From CAVQGZ01 sp964356295 (GTDB lineage Bacteria; Actinomycetota; Actinomycetes; Jiangellales; Jiangellaceae): DNA of 17,933 nt. Both the position numbers and the translations under genes were made by a program. Under the pieces are notes generated by a model. That model was not told the DNA's origin. It did not search any database and saw nothing but the letters and a program-made list of their open reading frames with translations. This document shows, one piece after another, positions 6,973 to 15,181 of this stretch. The stretch covers positions 1 to 17,933 of the forward strand of contig CAYHHE010000062.1 of the NCBI GenBank assembly GCA_964356295.1. The letters are read 5' to 3'. Within the stretch, counting starts at the first letter, position 1. Every line of letters starts with the position of its first letter.

Positions 6973-7920
6973 TCAGTTCGCTCCGGAGAACTCGGATCGC
7001 CTGGCGATGATTGCTCGCGCGGCGAAGTTGACAGCGAAGGTGAAGACGAACAGCACCAGCCCGGTCGCGACCAAGGCGTTCACGGCAACGCCTGAGGACT
7101 CGGGGAACTTCAGCGCGATGTTGGCCGCGATCGTGCTGGGGTTGTCGGCACTGATGAGGTTGAACGTCACGAGTCCACCGGTCGTCGAGAGCACCATGGC
7201 CACGGCCATCGTCTCGCCAAGGGCCCGGCCCAGACCGAGCATGGCGCCGGAGATGATGCCCGAGCGGCCGTACGGGAAGACCGCCATCTTGATCATCTCC
7301 CATCGAGTGGCGCCCAGGGCGAAGGCTGCCTCCTCGTGCAGCCGTGGGGTCTGCAGGAAGATCTCCCGGTTGATGGCCGTCATGATCGGCAACACCATCA
7401 CCGCGAGCACGAGCGCCGCGGTCAGGATCGTGCGGCCGGTGATCGAGGCAGGCCCTGCGAACAGCGGGATCCAGCTGAGGTTCTCGGCCAGCCACTGGTA
7501 GAAGCCGACAAGGGCGGGGGACAGGACGGCGATACCCCAGAGGCCGTAGACCACGCTGGGGATCGCGGCGAGCAAGTCGATGATGTAGCCGAGGGTCTGG
7601 GCCATGCGCCGCGGTGCGTAGTGCGAGATGAACAGGGCGATGCCGAGGGCCAGTGGCACCGAGATGAGCATGGCAAGGATGGCCACCCAGATCGTGCCGA
7701 ACAGCAACGGGCCGACGTACGCGGCGAAGCCCGCCCCTCCCGGCAGGCTCTCCGGGTCAGCGGTGAACGCCGGGATCGACTCGGCGGTCAGGAAGATTGC
7801 GACGAAGGCCAGGGTGACGAGGATGAACACCCCGGCCGAGGTCGCCAGCGCGGAGAACGTCTGGTCTGCCCGGTGGCTGATCTTCTCGTCGAGGCGCGGA
7901 GGACTGGTCACTGTCGCCAC
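6973..7920 (-). CDS. pstC: Phosphate ABC transporter permease PstC
   Basis: This is the second integral membrane subunit of the phosphate importer, 315 residues, with about six membrane segments and a long periplasm-side loop after the first helix (about residues 45-70). The EAA loop is at 197-225 (EAAFALGATRWEMIKMAVF). The start is GTG at 7920, with GGGGAG 7 bases upstream. It is separated from pstS by 128 bp that contain a strong hairpin, so expression is expected to be lower than that of pstS. Its stop nearly abuts the pstA start. Confidence 0.95.
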   Translation of the reverse strand: MATVTSPPRLDEKISHRADQTFSALATSAGVFILVTLAFVAIFLTAESIPAFTADPESLPGGAGFAAYVGPLLFGTIWVAILAMLISVPLALGIALFISHYAPRRMAQTLGYIIDLLAAIPSVVYGLWGIAVLSPALVGFYQWLAENLSWIPLFAGPASITGRTILTAALVLAVMVLPIMTAINREIFLQTPRLHEEAAFALGATRWEMIKMAVFPYGRSGIISGAMLGLGRALGETMAVAMVLSTTGGLVTFNLISADNPSTIAANIALKFPESSGVAVNALVATGLVLFVFTFAVNFAARAIIARRSEFSGAN

Positions 7921-7984
7921 GTGGTGCTCCCCTCGTCAGTGCCGACGCGGCAGGCCGCTGGCCTGCCGCCGTCTGGAAACGTAG

Positions 7985-8024
7985 GCGGTCCGGGCACCCC
8001 ACGTGAGAGGAATGCCCGGACCGC
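7985..8024 (-). terminator. Intercistronic hairpin between pstS and pstC
   Basis: GCGGTCCGGGCA (7985-7996) and TGCCCGGACCGC (8013-8024) form a perfect 12-bp stem with a 16-nt loop. It starts 25 bp after the pstS stop and has no U-tract. In many bacteria such a structure stops part of the transcription or protects the pstS message, giving more binding protein than permease. That role is inferred here. Confidence 0.7.
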
Positions 8025-8048
8025 ATCTCAACATTGGATGAACGGATC

Positions 8049-9176
8049 TCAGCCGGTCTGGATCAGGTCGATCGCCGCCTGAGCCGCCTCGCGGGAGGCG
8101 TCCGAGATGGGGGCCGACCCGGCAGCCGAAGCGGCCGCGTCCTGACCCTCGGGGCTGATCACGTACTCGAGGAAGCCCTTGACGTTGGCGGCGGTCTGGG
8201 CGTCGTCGTAGGTCTGGCAGGCGATGTGGTAGGAGACGAGCACGATCGGGTAGACACCGGACTCGGTGGTGTCGCGAGCCAGCTCGATGGCCAGGTCGCC
8301 CTCCGGGAGACCCTCGACCGTCGGCGAGGCGTCGACGATGGCGGCTGCCGCCTCTGGGGAGAACTCCACGAACTCCTCGCCGACCTGGACGGCCACGGTG
8401 CCGAGGCTGCCGACCTGGCTGGCGTCGGCGTACCCGATGGCGCCGCTACCGGCCGAGATGGCCGCCACGACGCCGGAGGTGCCCTGCGCGGCCTCGCCAC
8501 CCGACACCGGCCACACTCCGTCGGGCTCGTACGTCCAGACCTCGGGAGCAGTGGCCGCGAGGTACTCGGTGAAGTTCTCGGTCGTGCCGGACTCGTCCGA
8601 GCGGTTCACCGGCGTGATCGCCAGGTCGGGCAGTGTCGCGTCGGGATTCAGGTCGGCGATGGCCGGGTCGTTCCACTTGGTGATCTGCCCGGAGAAGACG
8701 CCCGCGATCGTCGCAGAGTCCATGTTGAGGGTCTCGATGCCCTCGAGGTTGAACGCGACGGCGATCGGCGAGACGTAGTTCGGCAGCTGGATGTAGCCGG
8801 TGCCACCGCAGCGCTCGGTTGCGCCCGACCGCTCCCCCTCGTCGAGTGCGGCGTCCGAGCCGGCGAAGGCCACCCCCCCGGCGATGAACTGCTCGCGGCC
8901 ACCGCCGGAGCCGACCGGGTCGTAGTTGACGGTCAGGTCAGGGTTGAGCTCCTGGATGCCGGCCTGCCAGGCCTGCATGGCAGCGGCCTGCGCGCTGGCG
9001 CCGGCGCCGCTGAGCTGGCCCGACAGGTCGCCGCCGGCGGCCGCGCCGCCCTCTTCGGCGCCGGTGGTCGCCTCGGCGTCGGTGTCGGTGTCGTCGCCAC
9101 CGCAGGCGGCCAGCACCAGGGCGAGTGACGCGAGACCCACAAGCGGGGTAGCGCGGCGGATGGTGGAGATGGTCAC
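8049..9176 (-). CDS. pstS: Phosphate-binding lipoprotein PstS
   Basis: This is the extracytoplasmic phosphate receptor of the Pst importer, 375 residues. It has a lipoprotein signal peptide with basic residues at 7-8, a hydrophobic core and lipobox LAAC, with Cys25 as the lipidated residue. A low-complexity Asp/Thr/Glu/Gly linker (about 26-50) follows. Phosphate-binding elements are visible: GAGAS (57-61), GSGGG (89-93), a Ser-Asp at 107-108 and RSDESGT (192-198). GTG at 9176 is chosen because AGAGGA lies about 7 bases upstream and the signal peptide starts there. The frame extends further upstream, but that part crosses the regulatory region. A multi-unit PHO box begins about 95 bp upstream of the start. 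Confidence 0.96.
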   Translation of the reverse strand: MTISTIRRATPLVGLASLALVLAACGGDDTDTDAEATTGAEEGGAAAGGDLSGQLSGAGASAQAAAMQAWQAGIQELNPDLTVNYDPVGSGGGREQFIAGGVAFAGSDAALDEGERSGATERCGGTGYIQLPNYVSPIAVAFNLEGIETLNMDSATIAGVFSGQITKWNDPAIADLNPDATLPDLAITPVNRSDESGTTENFTEYLAATAPEVWTYEPDGVWPVSGGEAAQGTSGVVAAISAGSGAIGYADASQVGSLGTVAVQVGEEFVEFSPEAAAAIVDASPTVEGLPEGDLAIELARDTTESGVYPIVLVSYHIACQTYDDAQTAANVKGFLEYVISPEGQDAAASAAGSAPISDASREAAQAAIDLIQTG

Positions 9177-9269
9177 GGTCGGTCCTCTCGTCTGGGGACA
9201 TACGTTGTGGCCGGTCTCGGCCAGGTTGACGACGCGAACGTAGGGGTCGCTGGTGACGTGTTGATCCGG

Positions 9270-9346
9270 AACCGATGAACGATCCGTGAATGATCGGGCG
9301 CTGTCTGTTGACGTCCAGGTCACGAGAAGGTCACAGGACGGTGAAC
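9270..9346 (-). promoter_or_regulatory. PHO box upstream of pstS (PhoP-binding direct repeats in 11-bp phase)
   Basis: On the coding strand, read from 9346 downward in 11-base units, are GTTCACCGTCC, TGTGACCTTCT, CGTGACCTGGA and CGTCAACAGAC (9303-9346). One unit then does not match (AGCGCCCGATC), and then come ATTCACGGATC and GTTCATCGGTT (9270-9291), exactly in the same 11-base phase. The first unit matches the actinobacterial PhoP consensus GTTCACC exactly. PhoR-PhoP is known to activate pst through such repeats in Streptomyces under phosphate limitation. No phoR or phoP gene is in the window. Confidence 0.78.
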
Positions 9347-9362
9347 GCGGCGTCGGGAGTCC

Positions 9363-10319
9363 TCAGAGCTCGTGGCGCTCCACGGCGATGACCTGCGCTG
9401 ATCCATCGGCCGCGGGCCGGCGGTGCACGACGACGAACCCACCGGGGCTCAGCGTGGAGCCGAGGACGGACCGACCGGTGAACGGGCTGGGCGGGAGGGC
9501 CCCGAGGGCCTCGAGCAGGGTCGGCAGTACTGGACGGTGCGAGCACAGCACCGTCGGGCGGGGATCGGCCAGCAGCTCGCGCACCGCGTCTCCGGCTCCG
9601 GCGGGGGCACCGTCGTGGGCCTCCTCGCTCACCCGGGGCTCGAGCTCGACGTGCACCCGGGCGGCGGTGGCGAACGGTCGGACGGTGTCGACGCAGCGCA
9701 GCGAGTCCGAGGAGACGACCCGCTGGACACCGAAGCAGGCCAGCAGCACGGCGAGCCGGTCGGACTGCGCCACACCCTTGGGCTCCAGCGGGCGGTCGGC
9801 GTCGGCGGAGTCCCAGCGCTTGCGGGGCACCGCCTTGGAGTGCCGCAGGATGATCAGCGGGGTGGTGTCGATGGGGGGCTCACCGAGGGCGGCGGCCGCG
9901 GCACGGACCAGGTCCCCGTCCCGCGGGTGGGTCAGCCGGGCGACGGCACGATCGATCGGGACGAACTCCAGCCGGTCGATCTCGACCGTCCCCGGCCACG
10001 GCGGTGCAGCGTCGTCGGCGCGCGCCGTCCAGTACAGGACCTCCTTGAGCGCGTCGGCCACCGGGTACCGCTGCACCCCGAGGCCGGACCCCAGCGCCAC
10101 GGCGTGCCCGGTCTCCTCCAGCACCTCCCGCACTGCGCAGGCGACGATGTGCTCACCCGGGTCGAGCTTGCCCTTGGGCAGCGACCAGTCGTCGTACTTG
10201 GGGCGATGGACCAGCCCGACTTCGATGCCGGAGCTGCCCGAGGCTCGGCCGGGTCGCCACAGCACCGCGCCGGCGGCTCGTACCAGCCTCTCGTAGCCCA
10301 CGGACCCCTCGGCGACCAT
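9363..10319 (-). CDS. mutT1: MutT1-like Nudix hydrolase with C-terminal histidine phosphatase domain
   Basis: This is a 318-residue, two-domain protein like mycobacterial MutT1, which hydrolyses oxidised or bridged nucleotides (8-oxo-(d)GTP, diadenosine polyphosphates) to protect the nucleotide pool. The Nudix box is complete: Gly50, Glu56, Arg64-Glu65, Glu68-Glu69 and Gly71 in the GX5EX7REUXEEXG pattern. The C-terminal histidine phosphatase domain begins near 150, with the phospho-accepting His160 in LRHSKA and the second catalytic His261 in CSHRPVL. ATG at 10319 is the start, with a G-rich stretch about 9 bases upstream. It lies 43 bp after the CYTH-CHAD gene on the same strand and is probably in the ppk operon. 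Association of mutT1 with ppk is also known in mycobacteria. Confidence 0.9.
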   Translation of the reverse strand: MVAEGSVGYERLVRAAGAVLWRPGRASGSSGIEVGLVHRPKYDDWSLPKGKLDPGEHIVACAVREVLEETGHAVALGSGLGVQRYPVADALKEVLYWTARADDAAPPWPGTVEIDRLEFVPIDRAVARLTHPRDGDLVRAAAAALGEPPIDTTPLIILRHSKAVPRKRWDSADADRPLEPKGVAQSDRLAVLLACFGVQRVVSSDSLRCVDTVRPFATAARVHVELEPRVSEEAHDGAPAGAGDAVRELLADPRPTVLCSHRPVLPTLLEALGALPPSPFTGRSVLGSTLSPGGFVVVHRRPAADGSAQVIAVERHEL

Positions 10320-10362
10320 CGCGGTGCGCCCCCCGGGGAGAGTGAGTGGTCAGCGGCGCAGG

Positions 10363-12078
10363 TCAGCCTCGCAGCCAACGTCGCCACTGACGGCGGCTGA
10401 CCTGCGACCACACAGTAGAGAACTCCTCCCGGGCCGCACGCGCGGAGTCGTGCTCGACGCTGAGCAGGGCTCCCAGCCCGAACGCGGCGGGGGCGCTGAC
10501 CTGCTCGTCCGCGGCGAGCTCCTTGATCCGCTCGATGGCGATGGCCCCGTCCTGGTGCTCACCGAGCACCTCGGTGACCCTGGACAGCGCCTTGGCGAAC
10601 GCGGCCGCCTCGTCCCCGAACACCGGCGCGGCGGCCTCGGCGGCGTAGCGGGCCTTCTTCGCGGTGATGCGGGTGGCGTGCCACTCGGTATCGGGGGCTC
10701 CGCCCTCCTGGCTGACCTCGTCGGCGAGCAGCCGGACGGACTCCTTCGCCAGCCTCTTCCATGCCCGCTCGACCAGCGGCGGGATGGTCTGATGCCCGGG
10801 CAGGTCGGCCTGCGCGGTGGTCACCGGGTCGTCGGACGCGCTGACCAGCCTCGCCTGCAGGTCGTGGTATCGCTTGGAGTCCAGCATCGCCAGGGCCCGC
10901 TCGCGGGCCACGGCGAGCCGCTGCGACAGGACCCGTTCGACGTGCTCGCGTGCCGGCTGCGGGTCGACCCCGTCGGGCAGCCGGTCCAGGTGCTCCTCGA
11001 GGCGAGCCAGCAGCACCTCGGTGTCGCGGTAGTCGCCGAGCTCCCCGGCGACCCACGCCAGCTCCTCGCGCAGCGCGTCCGCCCACTCCTGGTCGAGCAG
11101 CGGTCGGAACACCCGCAGCCCGCTGCGGATGCGCCGGGCAGCCACCCGCATCTGGTGCACCGCGTCCTCGGCGTCCCGGCGAACCATCATGTCGGCGGCG
11201 CGTAGCCGCCGGGTGTGCCGGGCGATGTGGGCGCGGACGGCGTCGCGCGCGGGATCCCTCGGGGTGACCGTCGGCGGTTCGGGCACCTCCGGCGGGGCCG
11301 CGGCGAACGGGCCGAGCGCCCGGACGGCCTTGGACACGAACTCGCCGGTCACCGCTCCGGCTGCGACCAGCGCGCGCGAGACGGTCGCAGCCAGGTCGGC
11401 AGCCACGGCCGGGTCGGCATCGGGGGAGTCCTCGAGCTCGAGCTCGCGGAACCGGGCGACCATGGTGCCGTCGTTGTCCAGCACGCTGACCACGTCGTCG
11501 GTGAGGATGGCCACCGGCGTGTCCGGCTGCGCCGGCGTACCACCGGCCTCGCCCCCGGTGGGCTCGCCTTCGGCGGGCGGGGCGACGACGTCGGCGTTCG
11601 GGGTCAGCGGGTAGGAGTGCCGCTCGGTGCGCAGCGTGGCGACCGGCCGCAGCTCGTCACCACGGACGATGGCGCCGACCAGGTGGCGCAGCTGGTCGGG
11701 GACCTCGTCGGAGTCGCTGGCCGACAGCGGGAGGGCGATCTCCTCCCGGGCGTGTGCCGTCCCGACCTCGCCCAGCGGGAGCTTGACGTGCCAGCCTTCG
11801 TCGTCGCCACCGAGGCGCCGGCGCAGCGTGATGCCCTCCCGAGCCAGCCGCAGGTCGTCGGTGTCGTAGTAGGTGGCGTCGAGCTGGGTGACGCCCCCGT
11901 CGTCCATCCGTGACACCGCACCCGCGGCGACCAGGTCCGGCAGCCGGAACAGGCCGTGCACGCGGTACTTGCGCTCGGTCTCGACTGTGGCGCGCGGCCG
12001 CTCGGGCGCGTCGGGCTGGGGGTTGCCGGCTTGCACCGGGGGGTTCTCGGACAACGGGGGACTGTCTCCTTCGCTCAC
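10363..12078 (-). CDS. CYTH and CHAD domain-containing protein (polyphosphate-associated)
   Basis: The protein has 571 residues. The N-terminal CYTH domain (about 30-250) carries the ExExK signature at Glu33, Glu35 and Lys37; this family binds triphosphate groups with metal and includes inorganic triphosphatases. A Pro/Gly/Glu-rich stretch (about 160-187) interrupts the CYTH domain. The C-terminal CHAD domain (about 275-570) is helical and shows the conserved His308 with spaced Arg residues in VHQMRVAARRIRSG. CHAD domains are known to bind polyphosphate and localise to polyphosphate granules. GTG at 12078 lies 5 bases after the ppk stop, indicating translational coupling. Position directly after ppk supports a role in polyphosphate binding or turnover. 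Whether the CYTH half is catalytic cannot be judged. Confidence 0.9.
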   Translation of the reverse strand: MSEGDSPPLSENPPVQAGNPQPDAPERPRATVETERKYRVHGLFRLPDLVAAGAVSRMDDGGVTQLDATYYDTDDLRLAREGITLRRRLGGDDEGWHVKLPLGEVGTAHAREEIALPLSASDSDEVPDQLRHLVGAIVRGDELRPVATLRTERHSYPLTPNADVVAPPAEGEPTGGEAGGTPAQPDTPVAILTDDVVSVLDNDGTMVARFRELELEDSPDADPAVAADLAATVSRALVAAGAVTGEFVSKAVRALGPFAAAPPEVPEPPTVTPRDPARDAVRAHIARHTRRLRAADMMVRRDAEDAVHQMRVAARRIRSGLRVFRPLLDQEWADALREELAWVAGELGDYRDTEVLLARLEEHLDRLPDGVDPQPAREHVERVLSQRLAVARERALAMLDSKRYHDLQARLVSASDDPVTTAQADLPGHQTIPPLVERAWKRLAKESVRLLADEVSQEGGAPDTEWHATRITAKKARYAAEAAAPVFGDEAAAFAKALSRVTEVLGEHQDGAIAIERIKELAADEQVSAPAAFGLGALLSVEHDSARAAREEFSTVWSQVSRRQWRRWLRG

Positions 12079-12083
12079 CGCGA

Positions 12084-14054
12084 CTACGCGCGCCGCTTCT
12101 TGGTGCGCTCGACCAGCATCGCCTGAAGGTCGAGCAGCGGCTCACCGTCCGGGGACCGCGTCACGCGCGTCCACTGCCCGTCCGCACCGAGGTGCCAGGA
12201 GGAGACGGACTCCTCGAAGCCGAGCCGCAGCAGGTCGACCAGCTGTCGGACGTGGGCGCGGCTGCCCAGGCTCACCAGTGCCTCGACGCGCCGGTCGAGG
12301 TTGCGGTGCATCAGGTCGGCGGAGCCGATCCACACCTCGGGGTCACCGTCGTTGGCGAAGGCGAAGACCCTCGAGTGCTCGAGGAACCGTCCGAGGATGC
12401 TGACCACCTCGATGTTCTCGCTCAGCCCCGGGATGCCCGGGCGCAGGGCGCAGATGCCGCGCACCCACACCCTGACGGGCACGCCCGCCTGCGAGGCCCG
12501 GTAGAGCGCGTCGATCAGCTTCTCGTCCACCAGGCTGTTGAGCTTGAACCGGATCCAGGCCTCGCGGCCGTCGTGCTGGTTGTCGATCTCCCGCTCGATC
12601 CGGTCGATCAGCCCGCGGCGGATCGAGTGCGGCGCGACCAGCAGCCGTCCGTACTCGGTGCGGTTGGAGTAGCCCGACAGGGCGTTGAACAGGTGGTTGA
12701 CGTCCTCGACGACCACCGGGTCGGCGGTGAGGATGCCGAGGTCCTCGTACAGCCGGGCGGTCTTGGGGTGGTAGTTGCCGGTGCCGATATGGGCGTAGCG
12801 CTGCAGGCCGTCGCGCTCCTCGCGGACGACCAGGCACAGCTTGCAGTGCGTCTTGAGCCCGATGACGCCGTAGACGACGTGGCAGCCGGCCCGCTCCAGC
12901 TTGCGGGCCCAGGAGATGTTGGCCTGCTCGTCGAACCGCGCCTTGATCTCGACCAGGGCCAGCACCTGCTTGCCCGCCTGCGCGGCGTCAACGAGAGCGT
13001 CGATGATCGGGGAGTCGCCAGAGGTGCGGTACAGCGTCTGCTTGATCGCAAGGACTTTTGGGTCGGCCGCCGCCTGCTCGATGAACCGCTGCACCGAGGT
13101 GGAGAACGAGTCGTAGGGATGGTGGACCAGCAGGTCCTCACTGCGGATGGCGGCGAACATGTCCGCCGGTGACGCCGACTCCACCTCGGGCAGGTCGCGG
13201 TGGGTGGCGGGCAGGAACGGCGGGTACTTCAGCTCGACCCGGTCGAGGTCGGCGATGGTGTGCAGGCCGGTGAGGTCGAGCGGTCCGGGCAGGGTGTAGA
13301 CGTCCGAGGGCTCGACCCCGAGCTCGCGCACGAGCAGGTCGAGGATCTTCGGGTCCATGCTGTTCTCGACCTCGAGCCGCACCGGCGGGCCGAACCTACG
13401 ACGGACGAGCTCGCGCTCCATGGCGGTGAGCAGGTTCTCCGCGTCGTCCTCCTCGACCTCGAGGTCGGAGTTGCGGGTGACCCGGAACGTGTGGTGCTGC
13501 AGCACCTCCATGCCCGGGAACAGCTGCACGAGGTGCGCGGCGACGATGTCCTCCATCGGCACGAACCGCTCGTGGCCCACCGGGACGAACCGGCTGAGCA
13601 GCCGCGGAACCTTCACCCGGGCGAAGTGCACGGTGTCGGTGCGCGGGTTGCGCATCACCACCGCGAGGTTGAGCGAGAGCCCGGAGATGTAGGGGAACGG
13701 GTGCGACGGGTCGACCGCGAGCGGGGTGAGCACCGGGAACACCCGGGCGCGGAAGAACTCCTGCAGCGTCTTCTGCTCGTCGTCGTCCAGGTCGTCCCAG
13801 CGCAGCAGCTCGATGCCCGCCTCCGCCAGCGCCGGCACGATGTCGTGCTGGAACCCCTGGGCGTGGCGCAGCATCAGCGACGTCGACGTGGTGGTGATCG
13901 CGTCGAGCACCTCGCGTGGCAGCAGCCCGGACGCCGCGCGCCCGGCCACCCCGGCGGCGATGCGGCGGCGCAGCCCGGCGACGCGCACCATGAAGTACTC
14001 GTCGAGGTTGCTGGCGAAGATGGCGTAGAAGCGGCAGCGCTCGAGCAGCGGCAG
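12084..14054 (-). CDS. ppk: Polyphosphate kinase PPK1 (N-terminus lost in an assembly gap)
   Basis: PPK1 reversibly makes long-chain polyphosphate from ATP. 656 residues are visible. The frame begins at the gap with LPLLER, followed by FASNLDEYFMVRVAG, which normally lies about 50-80 residues into the protein, so only the start is missing. The phosphorylated active-site His is in GLKTHCK and the second essential His in LEHSRVF; SADLMHRNLDRRVE is the usual C-terminal block. The protein ends ERTKKRRA with TAG at 12084-12086. The next gene starts 5 bases later. The frame appears fused to mshD across the N run, but this is an artefact of the gap. Confidence 0.95.
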   Translation of the reverse strand: MPLLERCRFYAIFASNLDEYFMVRVAGLRRRIAAGVAGRAASGLLPREVLDAITTTSTSLMLRHAQGFQHDIVPALAEAGIELLRWDDLDDDEQKTLQEFFRARVFPVLTPLAVDPSHPFPYISGLSLNLAVVMRNPRTDTVHFARVKVPRLLSRFVPVGHERFVPMEDIVAAHLVQLFPGMEVLQHHTFRVTRNSDLEVEEDDAENLLTAMERELVRRRFGPPVRLEVENSMDPKILDLLVRELGVEPSDVYTLPGPLDLTGLHTIADLDRVELKYPPFLPATHRDLPEVESASPADMFAAIRSEDLLVHHPYDSFSTSVQRFIEQAAADPKVLAIKQTLYRTSGDSPIIDALVDAAQAGKQVLALVEIKARFDEQANISWARKLERAGCHVVYGVIGLKTHCKLCLVVREERDGLQRYAHIGTGNYHPKTARLYEDLGILTADPVVVEDVNHLFNALSGYSNRTEYGRLLVAPHSIRRGLIDRIEREIDNQHDGREAWIRFKLNSLVDEKLIDALYRASQAGVPVRVWVRGICALRPGIPGLSENIEVVSILGRFLEHSRVFAFANDGDPEVWIGSADLMHRNLDRRVEALVSLGSRAHVRQLVDLLRLGFEESVSSWHLGADGQWTRVTRSPDGEPLLDLQAMLVERTKKRRA

Positions 14055-14154
14055 NNNNNNNNNNNNNNNNNNNNNNNNNNNNNNNNNNNNNNNNNNNNNN
14101 NNNNNNNNNNNNNNNNNNNNNNNNNNNNNNNNNNNNNNNNNNNNNNNNNNNNNN
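14055..14154. other. Assembly gap of 100 N
   Basis: Exactly 100 unknown bases, a conventional scaffold-gap size rather than a measured length. The missing sequence should hold the last part of mshD, the intergenic space and the first 50-80 codons of ppk, so the real gap is probably longer than 100 bp. Confidence 0.99.
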
Positions 14155-15110
14155 CCGAGGGACTCATACAGCCCGATGGCGTCCTTGTTCGTCTCGTCTA
14201 CGTAGAGCATGACCTCGCCCAGCCCCAGCCCGCGCAGGTGGCACAGCCCGAGCACGGTCAGCGCCTGCCCGATCCCGGTGCCCTGCTGCGCCGGGTCCAC
14301 GCCGATCACGTAAACCTCGCCGATGGGGGCGTGGCCGTGCACGGAGTGCTCGTGCGGGCCGATGTCGTCGTGGTCGTGGCTGGGATGCCCGCCGTGCACC
14401 TTCGTCCAGTGGAACCCGACGAGGCAGGCGTCCGCGGTGCCGGCGCCGCGCTCGGCCAGGAAGAACCCGCGCGGGTCGAACCACGCCTCCGCCATCCGGC
14501 GGGCCAGGTCGTCCGCGCTCCACGCCCCCTGCTCGGGGTGCTCGGCGAACGTGCGGGCGTTGAGCGCGAGCCAGGCCTGCTCGTCCCGTCCGGGCTCGAA
14601 GGTGCGCGCGGTGACCCCAGGAGGCAGCGTCGCGTCCGGGATCGGGGCGAACAGGCTGCGGCGCATCTGCCACAGCGACCGGGCGGTGGTGAATCCCATC
14701 CGGGACGCCAGCGCTCGGGCCGAGCGGTGCGAGCCGTGCGACCACAGCCGTACTCCGTCGGGCGCGTGCTGCGGCGCCTCGGCGCGGGCGGCCTGCTCAG
14801 CGGCCTCGACCAGCGCCCGTCCATAGCCTCGTCCGCGGTGCATCGGGTGCACCACGATCTCCGCGCTGGGCCCGGCCACCTGGTCGGTCACGTCGAGGTG
14901 GGCGTATCCGACCAGCTCGCCCCCGGCGCCTCGGGCGAGGAGGTTGCGGGTGTCCTCGTCCCCGCCGTAGCGCAGGTGCAGCATGACGTGCTCGCTGAGC
15001 GGACGGACCCCGTCCGCCATGGTCGCTGCGTCGATGACCGCTCGCACCCCGTCCAGCTCGCCGCCGCTGAGCCGACGCGTCACCTCGACGGATGCGGCTG
15101 GGCGGTTCAC
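14155..15110 (-). CDS. mshD: Mycothiol acetyltransferase MshD (C-terminus lost in an assembly gap)
   Basis: MshD catalyses the last step of mycothiol synthesis, acetylating Cys-GlcN-Ins with acetyl-CoA. About 319 residues are visible with two GNAT domains. The N-terminal one shows HRGRGYGRAL (91-100), and the catalytic C-terminal one shows QQGTGIGQAL (275-284) and YVDETNKDAIGLYESLG, where the gap begins, roughly 25-30 residues before the expected end. A His-rich loop (about 239-260, eight His) interrupts the second domain before GEVYVIGVDP. I prefer GTG at 15110 because the family's N-terminus aligns there and a TACCCT -10-like hexamer lies 7 bases upstream, suggesting a leaderless message; GTG at 15134 is the alternative. 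It is upstream of ppk on the same strand. Confidence 0.9.
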
Positions 15111-15181
15111 GTCCGCGAGGGTACGCAGAACCACGGGCGGATGCCGGCGCCTGCCAGGGGGGGCCGCTCCGCATGCCCGCT

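Noticed and set aside
12084..15134. A single 1016-codon MshD-PPK fusion protein
   Set aside because: It exists only because 100 N keep the frame. Both halves are normal single proteins elsewhere, and each lacks its end at the gap.
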